Source of the DNA: an uncultured Flavobacteriaceae bacterium
GTDB lineage: Bacteria; Bacteroidota; Bacteroidia; Flavobacteriales; Flavobacteriaceae
Reading direction: 5' to 3'
Assembly: GCA_943842245.1 (NCBI GenBank)
Contig: CALTAJ010000002.1
Location: forward strand, 186,001 to 250,000
Length of the DNA: 64,000 nucleotides
Below, piece by piece: positions 1 through 11,171 of this stretch. The notes below the pieces were generated by a model. The model was not told where the DNA came from. It searched no databases and saw nothing but the letters and a program-made list of their open reading frames with translations. Position numbers and translations under genes: made by a program. Position 1 is the stretch's first letter, and each line of letters starts with the position of its first letter.

Positions 1-598
1 ACTTTTTCCCTTTAAGATGCTGAATACTCGCATGAATTAATTCATTAAAATTGTGTGGTAATATTTTCGTTGATAGTCCTACAGCAATCCCTTCTGCCCC
101 CTGAGCCAATAATAATGGATATTTTACTGGTAAATGGATTGGTTCTTTTTTTCTTCCATCATAAGATAATTGCCAATTAGTTACTTTGGGACTAAATACA
201 ACTTCCAGTGCAAACTTTGATAGTCTTGCTTCGATATATCGAGAAGCAGCAGCTCTGTCTCCTGTAAGAATATTCCCCCAGTTACCTTGCATATCAATCA
301 GTAATTCCTTTTGACCAACTTGAACCATTGCATCACCAATACTTGCATCTCCATGGGGGTGATATTGCATAGTGTGACCAACTATATTAGCCACTTTATT
401 ATATCTTCCATCATCCAAGTCTTTCATAGAATGAAGAATCCTGCGCTGAACTGGTTTAAATCCATCCTCAATAGCTGGAACAGCCCTTTCTAAAATAACA
501 TATGAGGCGTAATCCAAAAACCAATCTTTATACATCCCCGTGACACGTTTTAATGCGTCTATTGGTTCTGAGTTAAAAAAATTTTCTTCTGCTTCCAT
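1..598 (-). CDS. parC: DNA topoisomerase IV subunit A (ParC/GyrA family), N-terminal part, runs off window start
   Basis: Minus-strand translation MEAEENFFNSEPIDALKRVTGMYKDWFLDYASYVILERAVPAIEDGFKPVQRRILHSM...; adjacent to ParE. Confidence 0.9.
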   Translation of the reverse strand, partial: MEAEENFFNSEPIDALKRVTGMYKDWFLDYASYVILERAVPAIEDGFKPVQRRILHSMKDLDDGRYNKVANIVGHTMQYHPHGDASIGDAMVQVGQKELLIDMQGNWGNILTGDRAAASRYIEARLSKFALEVVFSPKVTNWQLSYDGRKKEPIHLPVKYPLLLAQGAEGIAVGLSTKILPHNFNELIHASIQHLKGKK

Positions 599-601
599 TT
601 A

Positions 602-2473
602 TTATAAAACCTCTTCTTTTTGTTCTTCAACGTAGTCTAGCTCTACTTTTAAATTATTTATGATGAATTTTTGGCGGTCTGGTGTATTCTTACCCATATA
701 AAAGAGTAACAACTCTTCAATAGTTATACTTTTATCAAGCATTACCGGGTCTAAACGAATATCGTCCCCTATAAAATATTTAAATTCATCAGGCGAAATT
801 TCACCTAATCCTTTAAAGCGTGTAATTTCAGATTTTCCTTTAATTTTCTCAATTGCCTCTTTTCGTTCTACCTCACTATAACAGTAAAAAGTTTCTTTTT
901 TATCTCGAACTCGAAATAGAGGAGTTTGTAAAATATACAGATGCCCTTCTTTTATTAATTCTGGGAAAAATTGTAAAAAAAAAGTAATCAACAAAAGGCG
1001 AATGTGCATTCCATCTACATCGGCATCAGTGGCAATTACAATGTTGTTATAGCGTAAATCTTCTAAACTATCCTCTATATTTAAAGCTGCTTGGAGTAGG
1101 TTAAACTCTTCATTTTCATAAACAATTTTTTTGCTCATTCCAAAACTATTTAGAGGCTTGCCTCTTAAACTAAAAACCGCTTGGGTATTAACATCTCGAG
1201 ATTTTGTAATGGAACCACTAGCTGAATCTCCCTCTGTTATGAATAAAGTGGAGTCTAATCGGCGATCCTTTTTAAGATCAGGAAGATGAACGCGACAATC
1301 ACGCAATTTTTTATTATGTAAACTGGCCTTTTTGGCACGTTCCTTTGCGAGTTTTCGTATTCCCGATAATTCTTTACGCTCTTTTTCTGCCTGAATTATC
1401 TTTTTTTGAATGCTTTCAGCAACTAAAGAATTTTTGTGCAGAAAATTATCTAATTGAGTGCTTAAAAAATCTATAATATAACTTCTAACTGATGGCATAC
1501 TCCCTCCCATCTCAGTCGAACCTAATTTAGTCTTCGTTTGAGATTCAAAAATTGGTTCCATTACTTTTATACTTATTGCAGAAATAATAGATTTTCTAAT
1601 ATCTGAAGCTTCATATGTTTTCCCAAAATAGTCACGAATAGTTTTTACCAAACCCTCACGAAAAGCTGCTTGATGTGTTCCTCCTTGAGTAGTATGTTGA
1701 CCGTTAACAAATGAGTGATATTCCTCGCTATATTGGGTTTTACTATGACTTAAAGCAATCTCAATATCTTCTCCTTTAAGGTGTATAATTGGATACAGAA
1801 GATCACTTTCGCTAATTTGATCATTTAACAAATCTTTTAATCCATTTTCAGAATAAAACTTTTCTCCATTAAGGTCAATAGTCAACCCTGGATTAAGGTA
1901 AACATAGTTTTTAAGCATGCGCTCAACATACTCTAAACGATACTTGTAATTCTTAAAGATTTTACTATCAGGAGTGAAAATGACTCTTGTACCGCGACGC
2001 TTTGTTGAACTCTCTATCGGCAAATCTTTAGTTAAATTTCCAAATTCAAAAACAGCAAGTTTTAATTCTTTTTCACGATTAGATTCAACTGTAAACCTTT
2101 CTGAAAGAGCATTCACTGCTTTGGTTCCAACACCGTTTAGGCCTACAGATTTTTTAAATGCTCTAGAATCATATTTTCCACCTGTATTCATTTTGGAAAC
2201 AACATCTACTACTTTTCCTAAGGGAATTCCTCGGCCGTAATCGCGAACACTAACCACATTTTCCTTGATACTGATTTCTATAGTTTTACCAGCACCCATA
2301 ACAAACTCATCGATGCAATTGTCTAATATCTCTTTGAGTAAAATATAAATCCCATCATCAGGAGAAGAACCGTCTCCAAGTTTCCCTATATACATCCCAG
2401 GTCGCATGCGAATGTGCTCTTTCCAATCAAGAGATCGAATATTATCTTCTGTATAGGTAGTTTGTTTTTCCAT
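602..2473 (-). CDS. parE: DNA topoisomerase IV subunit B
   Basis: 623 aa GHKL ATPase with [34 protein letters not shown]; next to parC. Confidence 0.93.
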   Translation of the reverse strand: MEKQTTYTEDNIRSLDWKEHIRMRPGMYIGKLGDGSSPDDGIYILLKEILDNCIDEFVMGAGKTIEISIKENVVSVRDYGRGIPLGKVVDVVSKMNTGGKYDSRAFKKSVGLNGVGTKAVNALSERFTVESNREKELKLAVFEFGNLTKDLPIESSTKRRGTRVIFTPDSKIFKNYKYRLEYVERMLKNYVYLNPGLTIDLNGEKFYSENGLKDLLNDQISESDLLYPIIHLKGEDIEIALSHSKTQYSEEYHSFVNGQHTTQGGTHQAAFREGLVKTIRDYFGKTYEASDIRKSIISAISIKVMEPIFESQTKTKLGSTEMGGSMPSVRSYIIDFLSTQLDNFLHKNSLVAESIQKKIIQAEKERKELSGIRKLAKERAKKASLHNKKLRDCRVHLPDLKKDRRLDSTLFITEGDSASGSITKSRDVNTQAVFSLRGKPLNSFGMSKKIVYENEEFNLLQAALNIEDSLEDLRYNNIVIATDADVDGMHIRLLLITFFLQFFPELIKEGHLYILQTPLFRVRDKKETFYCYSEVERKEAIEKIKGKSEITRFKGLGEISPDEFKYFIGDDIRLDPVMLDKSITIEELLLFYMGKNTPDRQKFIINNLKVELDYVEEQKEEVL

Positions 2474-2657
2474 TATTTAGTATGCTAATATAGATATTGC
2501 CATTTTAACCAAAAGGTCATTAGCATTCAAGAAATCAACAATTATTTATGTTTTTTGTTAAAAAGTCCTGAAATAAATTATTTTAAAATCATTTAAAAGC
2601 AGAGATCTTCTTCACATATTTAATATATCATTAACTTTTATAAAAAAAACATAAAAC

Positions 2658-2999
2658 ATGACTCACAATAGAATTAAAAAAAATACAAGTCCACTATTGC
2701 ACATCGTTTTTTTTTGGCTAAAAAAACCAGATAATAAAGAAGATAGGGCAGCCTTTGAGCAAGCTATACGTAAATTAATTAATACAAATCAACAAGCTAT
2801 AGAAAGTCATTTAGGAGGCCCCGCTGCTTCAGAAAAAAGAGATGTTGTAGACAACTCTTTTACTTATTGCTATACTATGGGTTTTCAAAATGAAGAAGCA
2901 CAGCGATTATATCAAACTGATCAAACCCACTTAAAATTTATCAAAGAAGCAAAACATTTATGGGCCAAGGTTCGAGTACATGACTCTATATCGATATGA
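2658..2999 (+). CDS. Dabb (stress-responsive alpha/beta barrel) family protein
   Basis: 113 aa; LLHIVFFWLK...H..Y...H..F dimeric alpha/beta barrel pattern. Confidence 0.75.
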   Translation: MTHNRIKKNTSPLLHIVFFWLKKPDNKEDRAAFEQAIRKLINTNQQAIESHLGGPAASEKRDVVDNSFTYCYTMGFQNEEAQRLYQTDQTHLKFIKEAKHLWAKVRVHDSISI

Positions 3000-3049
3000 A
3001 AAAATCTTAGTATTTAAAATAAATAAAATTAGCATTGTAAGATAATTGA

Positions 3050-4144
3050 CTAAACATTAAAGCGAAAATGCATTATGTCACCATCTTTTACAATATAGTC
3101 TTTACCCTCTACGCGCATTTTTCCTGCCTCCTTTACCTTTATTTCAGAACCTAATTGTTCATAGTCTTGATAGCTTATTACTTCTGCACGTATAAATCCT
3201 TTTTCAAAATCGGTATGAATCACACCAGCAGCTTGAGGAGCAGAAGTGCCAATAGGAATAGTCCAAGCTCGAACTTCTTTCTCCCCTGCGGTAAAATAAG
3301 TTTGTTGATTTAATAAGTCATAAGCAGACTTAATTAATTTGGTCGATCCTGCTTCGCTAAGTCCTAAATCATCTAAAAAAAGTTGACGTTCCTCAAAACT
3401 TTCCAATTCATTGATATCTGACTCTATACTGACCGCAAGAAAAAGAAGACCTGCTTGTTCTTTAGAAATAGCATTTTTAACTTTTTCGACGTACATATTT
3501 CCATTTTCAGCAGACTTTTCGTCTACATTGCAAACATATAGCACAGGTTTATCTGTTATAAGCTGTAAAGGCTTAATAAATTCTTGTCGGTCAGAATCTT
3601 TAAAATCAATACTACGAACATTATTAGATGATTCTAATTCTGTTTTTAGTAGATCAAGTAATACTTTTTCTTTTACAGCTTCTTTATTTCCTGTTCTTGC
3701 TGCCCTATTAACTTTTTCCAATTTTTTCTCAACAGTCTCAAGATCCTTAAACTGAAGTTCAATGTCGATAGTCTCTTTATCGCGCAATGGATTAACTGAA
3801 CCATCAACATGAATAATATTATCATCATCAAAACATCGTAAAACATGAAGAATAGCGTCTGTTTCACGAATATTAGCTAAGAATTGATTTCCTAAACCTT
3901 CACCTTTGCTTGCACCTTTAACCAGGCCAGCAATATCAACGATTTCAACTGTTGCTGATAAAACACGCTCGGGTTTTACTAAAGCTTCTAACTTTTCAAG
4001 TCTAAAATCAGGAACATTAACAATCCCAATATTAGGTTCAATTGTACAAAAGGGAAAATTAGCACTTTGAGCTTTCGCATTCGACAAGCAATTAAATAAA
4101 GTTGATTTTCCTACATTAGGTAAGCCTACAATACCAGCTTTCAT
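3050..4144 (-). CDS. ychF: Redox-regulated ATPase YchF (Obg-family GTPase)
   Basis: MKAGIVGLPNVGKSTLFN, NFPFCTIEPNIG, C-terminal TGS domain. Confidence 0.95.
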   Translation of the reverse strand: MKAGIVGLPNVGKSTLFNCLSNAKAQSANFPFCTIEPNIGIVNVPDFRLEKLEALVKPERVLSATVEIVDIAGLVKGASKGEGLGNQFLANIRETDAILHVLRCFDDDNIIHVDGSVNPLRDKETIDIELQFKDLETVEKKLEKVNRAARTGNKEAVKEKVLLDLLKTELESSNNVRSIDFKDSDRQEFIKPLQLITDKPVLYVCNVDEKSAENGNMYVEKVKNAISKEQAGLLFLAVSIESDINELESFEERQLFLDDLGLSEAGSTKLIKSAYDLLNQQTYFTAGEKEVRAWTIPIGTSAPQAAGVIHTDFEKGFIRAEVISYQDYEQLGSEIKVKEAGKMRVEGKDYIVKDGDIMHFRFNV

Positions 4145-4220
4145 AAAAATTATTTTGGCAAAAATAAGCTTTCTTTTACTTTAACTTTTATTTTTATTTA
4201 AACGATTAAAATCGAAAACA

Positions 4221-5066
4221 ATGTCTTCAACTAAATATTTAATGATTCATGCAGATGATGCAGGTTTAGCATGGTCTGAAAATCATGCTACTCAAAAGGG
4301 AATGCTCAAAGGAAGTATCTCCTCGATGAGTTTAATGGTACCCTGCCCTTGGTTTTATGAAATGGCACAATTTTGTCTAAACCATCCCGAATTAGATTAT
4401 GGAATTCACTTAACATTAACTGGTGAGTGGAAAACTTATCCCTTTACTCCTTCTCTTTCAGGCAAAAAAGTACCTTCTTTAGTAAACAAATTTGGTCATT
4501 TTCATTCTAAACGAAATATTATTCGTGATTTTTCTAAATCAAAAGAAGTTTACATTGAGTTAAAAAATCAAATTGAAATAGCCCTAAATATGGGCCTAAA
4601 ACCCTCACATCTTGACTCACACATGTACACTTTAGGATTACGACAAGACTTATTAGAAATTTATCAAAGTCTCGGTAAGGAATTCAAATTACCAATCTTA
4701 CTAAGTAAAAAACTTATTTCCTGCACTGGTGAGAATCCAAATAATTTTAAAATTCCCGAAAACAAATGCTTAGAGTCAATTTTTATGGCATCTTTCAAAG
4801 AATTTGAAAATTTAGGTCTTTGTGGTTTTTACAATAATCTTTTAGATAATCTGCCTGAAGGACTTTCTATTCTATTAATTCACCCAGCTTTAGCAAGCAA
4901 TGAAATGGATCAAATAACAATAGATCATCCTAATTTTGGAGCACTTTGGCGTTCACAAGACGCAACTTATTTTTCAAGTGAAGCATGTACTGAAAAGTTA
5001 AAAAAAAATAAAATAAAATTAGTAAACTGGAAAAGTCCTGAAGTACTTAATCTTTTGGGTGCATAA
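4221..5066 (+). CDS. ChbG/HpnK (YdjC-like) family deacetylase
   Basis: [34 protein letters not shown] motifs. Confidence 0.85.
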   Translation: MSSTKYLMIHADDAGLAWSENHATQKGMLKGSISSMSLMVPCPWFYEMAQFCLNHPELDYGIHLTLTGEWKTYPFTPSLSGKKVPSLVNKFGHFHSKRNIIRDFSKSKEVYIELKNQIEIALNMGLKPSHLDSHMYTLGLRQDLLEIYQSLGKEFKLPILLSKKLISCTGENPNNFKIPENKCLESIFMASFKEFENLGLCGFYNNLLDNLPEGLSILLIHPALASNEMDQITIDHPNFGALWRSQDATYFSSEACTEKLKKNKIKLVNWKSPEVLNLLGA

Positions 5067-5400
5067 AACGCTGCTTTCCAATTAAAATTTCTTCAGATTC
5101 TTCTCTATCCTGATCAGGCACACAACAGTCTACTGGACATACCGCTGCACATTGTGGCTCATCATGAAAGCCTTTACATTCAGTACATTTATCAGGAACA
5201 ATAAAATAATATTCATCAGAAATAGGTTCTTGAAAATTATTAGCATTAACGCCTTTTCCATCAGGAAGAACCACATTTCCTTTCAAGGAGGTACCATCTT
5301 GATACCGCCAATCTTCAGCACCCTCATAAATTGCAGTGTTTGGACATTCAGGCTCACAAGCTCCACAATTAATACACTCGTCAGTAATTATAATTGCCAT
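5047..5400 (-). CDS. 4Fe-4S dicluster ferredoxin
   Basis: [12 protein letters not shown] and [22 protein letters not shown] cysteine motifs. Confidence 0.9.
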   Translation of the reverse strand: MAIIITDECINCGACEPECPNTAIYEGAEDWRYQDGTSLKGNVVLPDGKGVNANNFQEPISDEYYFIVPDKCTECKGFHDEPQCAAVCPVDCCVPDQDREESEEILIGKQRFMHPKD

Positions 5401-5461
5401 AGAAGATTTCTTGCTTACATTTACGCAAAAATAGGACCTTAAAAGTTATTGAACAAAATAA

Positions 5462-6490
5462 ATGAATCCAAAGTCAAAACGTATTGATGCATTAATAAGC
5501 CTTGGAGTTCATTTAGGTGACTTTAAAATTAATCATTCTAATTATTCAAATTTACAAGATAGTATAGAAAAAGCCATAGTAAATAATGCATGGTTTAATC
5601 AAGAAAATATAGAGTCTACTTTTAGAAGTTGGTCTAAAGCTTTAAATGAAAATCAAATCAAAAAGTGGGTTAGTAAATATAATTTTAAGGATGTTAAAAA
5701 ACCAAAAATCGTTGCTTTGATTCTTGCAGGAAATATTCCAATGGTTGGATTTCATGATATTGTTAGTGTTTGGGTAAGCGGTAATAACGCTGATATTAAA
5801 TGTGCTTCTAAGGATAAATTTCTCATTCCCTACATGACTGACTTTTTAGAAAAAGAAACAGGTATTTCAGCTTTTAAATATACAGATCAACATTTTACAG
5901 ATTTTGATGCCGTTATAGCTACTGGTTCAAATAATTCTGCCCGTTATTTTAATCACTATTTTGGAAAGTATCCAAACATAATAAGGAAAAACCGCAATGG
6001 AATAGCTATTTTAAATGGTCAAGAAACTAAAAGTCAAATGGAAGGCTTAGCCACTGATATTATCCAATATTATGGTTTAGGTTGTAGAAATGTTTCAAAA
6101 GTTTATATTCCTAATGATTATAATATAAATTTTATTTTTGGAGGACTATATCGATATTCAAAAGTGATTGAAAATGCTAAATACGCGAATAATTATGACT
6201 ACAATAAAGCAGTTTTCTTGATGAGTGATTCTACTTTTCTTGAAAATGGCTTTTTTATTATAAGAGAAGACAAAGGATTTAGTGCACCAATTGCTTGTCT
6301 TCATTATGAATACTATTCGAGTGAAATAGAATTAGAAGAACATTTAAATGAGAATAGAGAATCAATACAATGTATTATTTCTAACATGCCAATTAAAAGA
6401 AAAATAGATTTTGGAAGTTCTCAGCAGCCTTCACTCTGGGACTATGCTGACGAATTAGATACACTATCATTTTTAAATAATTTGCACTAA
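5462..6490 (+). CDS. LuxC-like acyl-CoA reductase
   Basis: Acyl-CoA reductase (LuxC) fold features LILAGNIPMVGFHD, GLGCRNVSKVYIP; typical neighbour of ferredoxin/serC in flavobacteria. Confidence 0.8.
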   Translation: MNPKSKRIDALISLGVHLGDFKINHSNYSNLQDSIEKAIVNNAWFNQENIESTFRSWSKALNENQIKKWVSKYNFKDVKKPKIVALILAGNIPMVGFHDIVSVWVSGNNADIKCASKDKFLIPYMTDFLEKETGISAFKYTDQHFTDFDAVIATGSNNSARYFNHYFGKYPNIIRKNRNGIAILNGQETKSQMEGLATDIIQYYGLGCRNVSKVYIPNDYNINFIFGGLYRYSKVIENAKYANNYDYNKAVFLMSDSTFLENGFFIIREDKGFSAPIACLHYEYYSSEIELEEHLNENRESIQCIISNMPIKRKIDFGSSQQPSLWDYADELDTLSFLNNLH

Positions 6491-6633
6491 ACAATAATGT
6501 TAACAACTCCAAGAAAAAAAATATTCTAAAAAAGTTCTATTTATTCAACTAATCGCAATATTTGTGCTTTTAAATTTATATATAAATTTAAGTTTGTCTG
6601 AAATCATTTCAAGTCATATTATAAATAGTTCGT

Positions 6634-7698
6634 ATGAAAATTCATAATTTTAGTGCCGGTCCATCAATTTTACCAACTGAGGTAATGCATCAGGCATCGG
6701 AGGCTGTAAAAGAGCTTAATAACTCTGGTCTATCCCTTATTGAAATCTCTCATAGAAGTAAAGCTTTTATTGAGATTATCGAGGAAGCTTGCGATCTTGC
6801 TCTTAAGCTTACTAATCTTAAAGGTAAAGGATACAAAGCATTGTTTTTACAAGGAGGTGCAAGCCAACAGTTTATTATGAGTGCTTATAATCTTTTAGAA
6901 AATAAAGCTGGCTTTGTTAACACTGGAACATGGTCAACCAAGGCTATTAAAGAGGCGAAATTACTTGGGGAGGTAATAGAAATAGCTAGTTCTAAAGAAA
7001 CTAATTTTAATTATATTCCTGATAGTTATCAAATCCCTTTAGATTTAAATTACCTTCATCTGACTACAAATAATACAATTTTTGGTACTCAATTAAAAGA
7101 AATTCCAAATACTAAAGTTCCGTTAATTGCAGACATGAGTTCTGACATCTTTTCAAGAAAATTTGACTATTCAAAATTTGACCTTTTTTATGCAGGTGCT
7201 CAAAAAAATATGGGCCCGGCAGGAACAACTCTAGTTATCATTAAAGAAGATATTTTAGGTAAAGTCAGTCGAAAGATTCCTTCAATTTTAGATTATTCTA
7301 GTCATGTAAAATCTGGAAGCATGTTTAATACTCCACCAGTTTTTGCTGTTTACGGAAGTTTATTGACCATGCGATGGATTGAAGAACAAGGTGGTGTCGA
7401 GTCTATTGGTCAAAAAAATATAATTAAATCAGAATACCTTTATAATGAAATTGACAGAAATCCTTTATTTACAGGTTTTGCTGTAAAAAAAGATCGTAGT
7501 GAAATGAATGCGACTTTTAATCTGGTTAACAAGTCTCATTCAGAGTCATTTGATGCTATTTGTGAATCAGCAGGAATTAGTGGTTTGAAAGGACACCGCT
7601 CGGTAGGTGGTTATAGAGCATCCATCTATAATGCCTTACCTAAAGAAAGCGTCGACATCCTTGTTGATTGCATGCAAAATCTAGAACAAAAAATATAA
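6634..7698 (+). CDS. serC: 3-phosphoserine/phosphohydroxythreonine transaminase
   Basis: MKIHNFSAGPSILP, LFLQGGASQQF, YAGAQKNMGPAG. Confidence 0.95.
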   Translation: MKIHNFSAGPSILPTEVMHQASEAVKELNNSGLSLIEISHRSKAFIEIIEEACDLALKLTNLKGKGYKALFLQGGASQQFIMSAYNLLENKAGFVNTGTWSTKAIKEAKLLGEVIEIASSKETNFNYIPDSYQIPLDLNYLHLTTNNTIFGTQLKEIPNTKVPLIADMSSDIFSRKFDYSKFDLFYAGAQKNMGPAGTTLVIIKEDILGKVSRKIPSILDYSSHVKSGSMFNTPPVFAVYGSLLTMRWIEEQGGVESIGQKNIIKSEYLYNEIDRNPLFTGFAVKKDRSEMNATFNLVNKSHSESFDAICESAGISGLKGHRSVGGYRASIYNALPKESVDILVDCMQNLEQKI

Positions 7699-7703
7699 TA
7701 ACT

Positions 7704-8657
7704 ATGAAAATTTTAGCTAATGACGGTATCTCCCAAACAGGTATCGACGACTTAACACAAAATGGTTTTGAAGTCATTACTGTAAATGTGTCACAAGAAC
7801 AACTTGTAGACTATATTAATAAAAATGATATTATAGGATTGCTTGTAAGAAGTGCAACCACAGCAAAAAAAGATCTCATCGATTCATGTCCAGGATTAAA
7901 ACTTATTGGACGTGGTGGTGTGGGAATGGATAATATTGATGTAGAATACGCTAAATCTAAAGGATTACATGTAATTAATACACCAGCAGCATCTTCAGCA
8001 TCTGTAGCTGAGTTAGTATTTGCTCATTTATATGGTGGAGTTCGTTTTTTATACAGTTCTAACCGTAATATGCCACTAGAGGGAGAGTCTAATTTTAAAG
8101 GACTTAAAAAGGCCTTTGCAAAAGGTTTGGAATTACGTGGAAAAACACTTGGAATTATCGGCTTTGGTCGAATTGGACAAGAGGTAGCTAAGATAGGTTT
8201 AGGAATAGGCATGAATATAATTGCTTCTGACAAGTTTATGGTAGAAACTAATGTCAAAGTTTCTTTTGCTACTGGAGAAAGTGTTAATGTTAATATTAAA
8301 ATGCAGAGTTTTGATCATCTAATTGAAAACTCAGATTTTATCACTATACATGTTCCTGCACAAAAAGCTTACGTTATTGATGCAGGAGTTTTTTCTAAGA
8401 TGAAAAAAGGTGCAGGAATTATTAATGCAGCTAGGGGTGGTGTAATTGATGAAGTTGCTTTAGTTAATGCTTTAGATTCAGGACATTTATCATTTGCAGC
8501 TTTAGATACTTTTGAAAACGAGCCTAAGCCAGAAATCAAACTTTTAATGCATGATAAAATTTCTTTAACACCACACATAGGCGCAGCTACATTAGAAGCT
8601 CAAGATCGTATTGGAGAGGAACTTGCATCTCAAATTTCAATTCTCTTAAAAAAATAG
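7704..8657 (+). CDS. serA: D-3-phosphoglycerate dehydrogenase (2-hydroxyacid dehydrogenase)
   Basis: GRGGVGMDNIDVEYA, LGIIGFGRIGQEVAK, NAARGGVIDE, TPHIGAAT; start set at ATG 7704 (track start 7668 overlaps serC). Confidence 0.9.
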   Translation: MKILANDGISQTGIDDLTQNGFEVITVNVSQEQLVDYINKNDIIGLLVRSATTAKKDLIDSCPGLKLIGRGGVGMDNIDVEYAKSKGLHVINTPAASSASVAELVFAHLYGGVRFLYSSNRNMPLEGESNFKGLKKAFAKGLELRGKTLGIIGFGRIGQEVAKIGLGIGMNIIASDKFMVETNVKVSFATGESVNVNIKMQSFDHLIENSDFITIHVPAQKAYVIDAGVFSKMKKGAGIINAARGGVIDEVALVNALDSGHLSFAALDTFENEPKPEIKLLMHDKISLTPHIGAATLEAQDRIGEELASQISILLKK

Positions 8658-8663
8658 TCAAAT

Positions 8664-8993
8664 TTGTATTATAAACGGTTAAAAGAAAAATGGGGAATAT
8701 CGTCTAACTTCCAGTTGGTAATTATTTTCATTGTTTTCGGAATTACAGGAACACTTAGTGTAAGAGTAGGTAAACCAATTTTAGACTTCATTAAATTAAA
8801 TCCAGAAAGCTTCGAATCAATTCCAATGGGAGATATTATCTATTGGACAATTAGAATTCTGATTGTATTCCCAATCTATCAAGTAATATTGATTATTATT
8901 GGTGCCCTTTTTTTTCAATTTAGTTTCTTTTGGAATTTTGAAAAAAAAATACTAAAACGTATTGGATTTAAACGTTTTTTTAAGGACTATTAG
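8664..8993 (+). CDS. Small membrane protein (DUF6787-like), TTG start
   Basis: 109 aa with two TM segments; directly downstream of serA. Confidence 0.6.
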   Translation: MYYKRLKEKWGISSNFQLVIIFIVFGITGTLSVRVGKPILDFIKLNPESFESIPMGDIIYWTIRILIVFPIYQVILIIIGALFFQFSFFWNFEKKILKRIGFKRFFKDY

Positions 8994-9011
8994 TTAAAAT
9001 TCTGATTCATA

Positions 9012-9542
9012 TTATTCACTAATATATTTTGAAAAGTACTTTTTCAATTTTGTTATTTTTGGATCAATTAAATAGTTACAATATGGTTGATCAGGGTTTT
9101 CATTGAAATAATTTAAGTGTTCAATCTCTGCTTTATAAAAGGGTGTAGCTTCTTTAACCTCAGTTAAAATTGGATTATCAAATATTTTTTCAAATTCTAA
9201 TTTCTTTATTATTTGAAGAGTAACCGTCTTTTGTTCAATTTCGGTGAAATAAATTCCAGATCTATATTGAGTTCCAACATCGTTTCCCTGACGATTAAGA
9301 GTTGTGGGATCATGAGTATTAAAAAAAATGAGTAATAAATCAGTAAGTTTAATGACTTTTGGATTGTAGGTGATTGAAATGGCTTCTGAATGGCCAGTTC
9401 TTCCAGAACAAACCTCACGGTATGAAGGATTTTTGACGTTACCATCAATATAGCCTGGCAAAACCTCTTCAACACCTTTCAATCGCTGAAAAATCGCTTC
9501 AGTACACCAAAAACAGCCCCCAGCTAAATATATAATTTTGAT
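9012..9542 (-). CDS. msrA: Peptide-methionine (S)-S-oxide reductase MsrA, probable non-AUG start
   Basis: Extending the track ORF upstream gives (ATC)KIIYLAGGCFWCTEAIFQRLKGVEEVLPGY...; GCFWC active site lies upstream of the first ATG/GTG/TTG. Confidence 0.85.
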   Translation of the reverse strand: MKIIYLAGGCFWCTEAIFQRLKGVEEVLPGYIDGNVKNPSYREVCSGRTGHSEAISITYNPKVIKLTDLLLIFFNTHDPTTLNRQGNDVGTQYRSGIYFTEIEQKTVTLQIIKKLEFEKIFDNPILTEVKEATPFYKAEIEHLNYFNENPDQPYCNYLIDPKITKLKKYFSKYISE

Positions 9543-9672
9543 ATGATATATTTTTATATAAAGGTAATGAATGAAGAAGAAGATTTAAAGAAATTTTATG
9601 TCAAAAATTTCATACAATTAATTTATAAAGGAAATTAATTAAACTTAAAAAAAGTCCTAATTTAGACTTATT

Positions 9673-10341
9673 ATGAAAAAAATTCTTACCGCAAAAAAAC
9701 TTTTCAAAAGTTATGGCGATTTACAAGTTTTAAAAAATATTAACATTGAAATAGAGGATAATGAAATTGTTGCTATAGTCGGACCTTCAGGAGCAGGAAA
9801 GACTACTTTACTCCAAATATTAGGAACACTCGATCGCCCTGACAATAAAAAGGAAAGTTCCTTGACCATAGATCAAATTAATATTACTAATCTATCTGAT
9901 AAAGATTTGGCTTCATTTCGAAATAAAAATATGGGGTTTATCTTTCAATTCCATGAATTACTTCCTGAATTTACAGCTTTAGAAAATGTTTGTTTACCGA
10001 CTTGGATAGGAAATAAATCTACAAAAAATACAAAAAATAATGCTATGGAATTATTAAAACGTCTTGGAGTTGATAATAGAGCTTCACACAAACCAACAGA
10101 ACTTTCTGGTGGTGAGCAACAACGTGTGGCAGTTGCAAGAGCACTTGTAAATAATCCGAAAATTGTCTTTGCAGACGAGCCTAGTGGAAATTTAGATTCT
10201 AAAAATGCTAACCAACTTCATGATCTTTTTTTTGAACTAAGAAAGGAACGTGGATTTAGCTTTGTAATTGTTACTCATAATGAAGGTTTAGCTAAGCGTG
10301 CAGACCGTACAATCAGTCTTAAAGACGGACTTGTTATCTAA
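9673..10341 (+). CDS. lolD: ABC transporter ATP-binding protein, LolD-like
   Basis: [45 protein letters not shown]. Confidence 0.85.
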   Translation: MKKILTAKKLFKSYGDLQVLKNINIEIEDNEIVAIVGPSGAGKTTLLQILGTLDRPDNKKESSLTIDQINITNLSDKDLASFRNKNMGFIFQFHELLPEFTALENVCLPTWIGNKSTKNTKNNAMELLKRLGVDNRASHKPTELSGGEQQRVAVARALVNNPKIVFADEPSGNLDSKNANQLHDLFFELRKERGFSFVIVTHNEGLAKRADRTISLKDGLVI

Positions 10342-11132
10342 TGCTAATCAATGAAATAAAATCATTTTTAGACCAAAAAGCATCTGCTTATGAAAATATT
10401 AATTTCTTAGATAAAGATCCGATTAGTATACCACATCGCTTTAATAAAAAAGAAGATATTGAAATATCAGGATTTTTAGTTGCTACCATCTCCTGGGGAA
10501 ATCGGATTAGTATATTAAATAGTGGTCACCGAATGATGCAACTTATGGGAAATGATCCTTATAATTTTATTATTTCACATTCCAATAAAGATTTAGAACA
10601 ACTTTCATCATTTGTTCATAGGACTTTTAAAGGTTCAGACTTCATTTATTTCGTAAGAGCTTTAAAGCATCTCTATTTAAATCATGGAGGACTTGAATTT
10701 ACTTTTTCACAAAAATTAGATTTAGAGAGAATGGATAAAAATATAAATAATTTTAAAAAATTATTTTTTGAATTACCTCACGAAAAAAGAATTGAAAAAC
10801 ATGTTTCAGACCCCTTGAAAGGATCTGCAGCAAAACGCTTAAATATGTATTTACGATGGATGGTTAGACCGGCAAAAAACAACGTTGACTTTGGTATTTG
10901 GAATCGAATCAAGCCTTCTCAACTATCCTGCCCGCTTGATATACATAGTGGAAATGCTGCACGAAGCTTAGGGCTAATAAAACGAAAGCAAAATGATCAA
11001 AAAGCTCTAGTTGAATTAGATGAAAGATTAAGGGAGTTTGATCCTAATGATCCAGTGAAATATGATTTTGCTTTATTTGGTCTTGGAGTAAACGAAAAGT
11101 TTAATAATAACGATTTAAATAAGATTGTATAG
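10341..11132 (+). CDS. TIGR02757/DUF2400 family protein
   Basis: MNKYLRWMVR-like (LNMYLRWMVRPAKNNVDFGIW), PLDIHSGNAARSLGL; overlaps lolD stop (TAATG). Confidence 0.8.
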   Translation: MLINEIKSFLDQKASAYENINFLDKDPISIPHRFNKKEDIEISGFLVATISWGNRISILNSGHRMMQLMGNDPYNFIISHSNKDLEQLSSFVHRTFKGSDFIYFVRALKHLYLNHGGLEFTFSQKLDLERMDKNINNFKKLFFELPHEKRIEKHVSDPLKGSAAKRLNMYLRWMVRPAKNNVDFGIWNRIKPSQLSCPLDIHSGNAARSLGLIKRKQNDQKALVELDERLREFDPNDPVKYDFALFGLGVNEKFNNNDLNKIV

Positions 11133-11171
11133 CTTCTTTGAGTAAGTTATCTTTAAATTAAAATCTATTAA

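Noticed and set aside
311-493. Track ORF of 60 aa on + strand
   Set aside because: Antisense to parC, which continues on the minus strand from 598 to the window edge
1974-2240. Track ORF antisense to parE (88 aa), and similar antisense ORFs (e.g. 3411-3755, 8024-8257, 11468-11689, 37208-37609, 39354-39623, 40967-41293)
   Set aside because: Fully antisense to well-supported genes, low-complexity compositions, no recognisable motifs; expected by-products of conserved coding on the other strand
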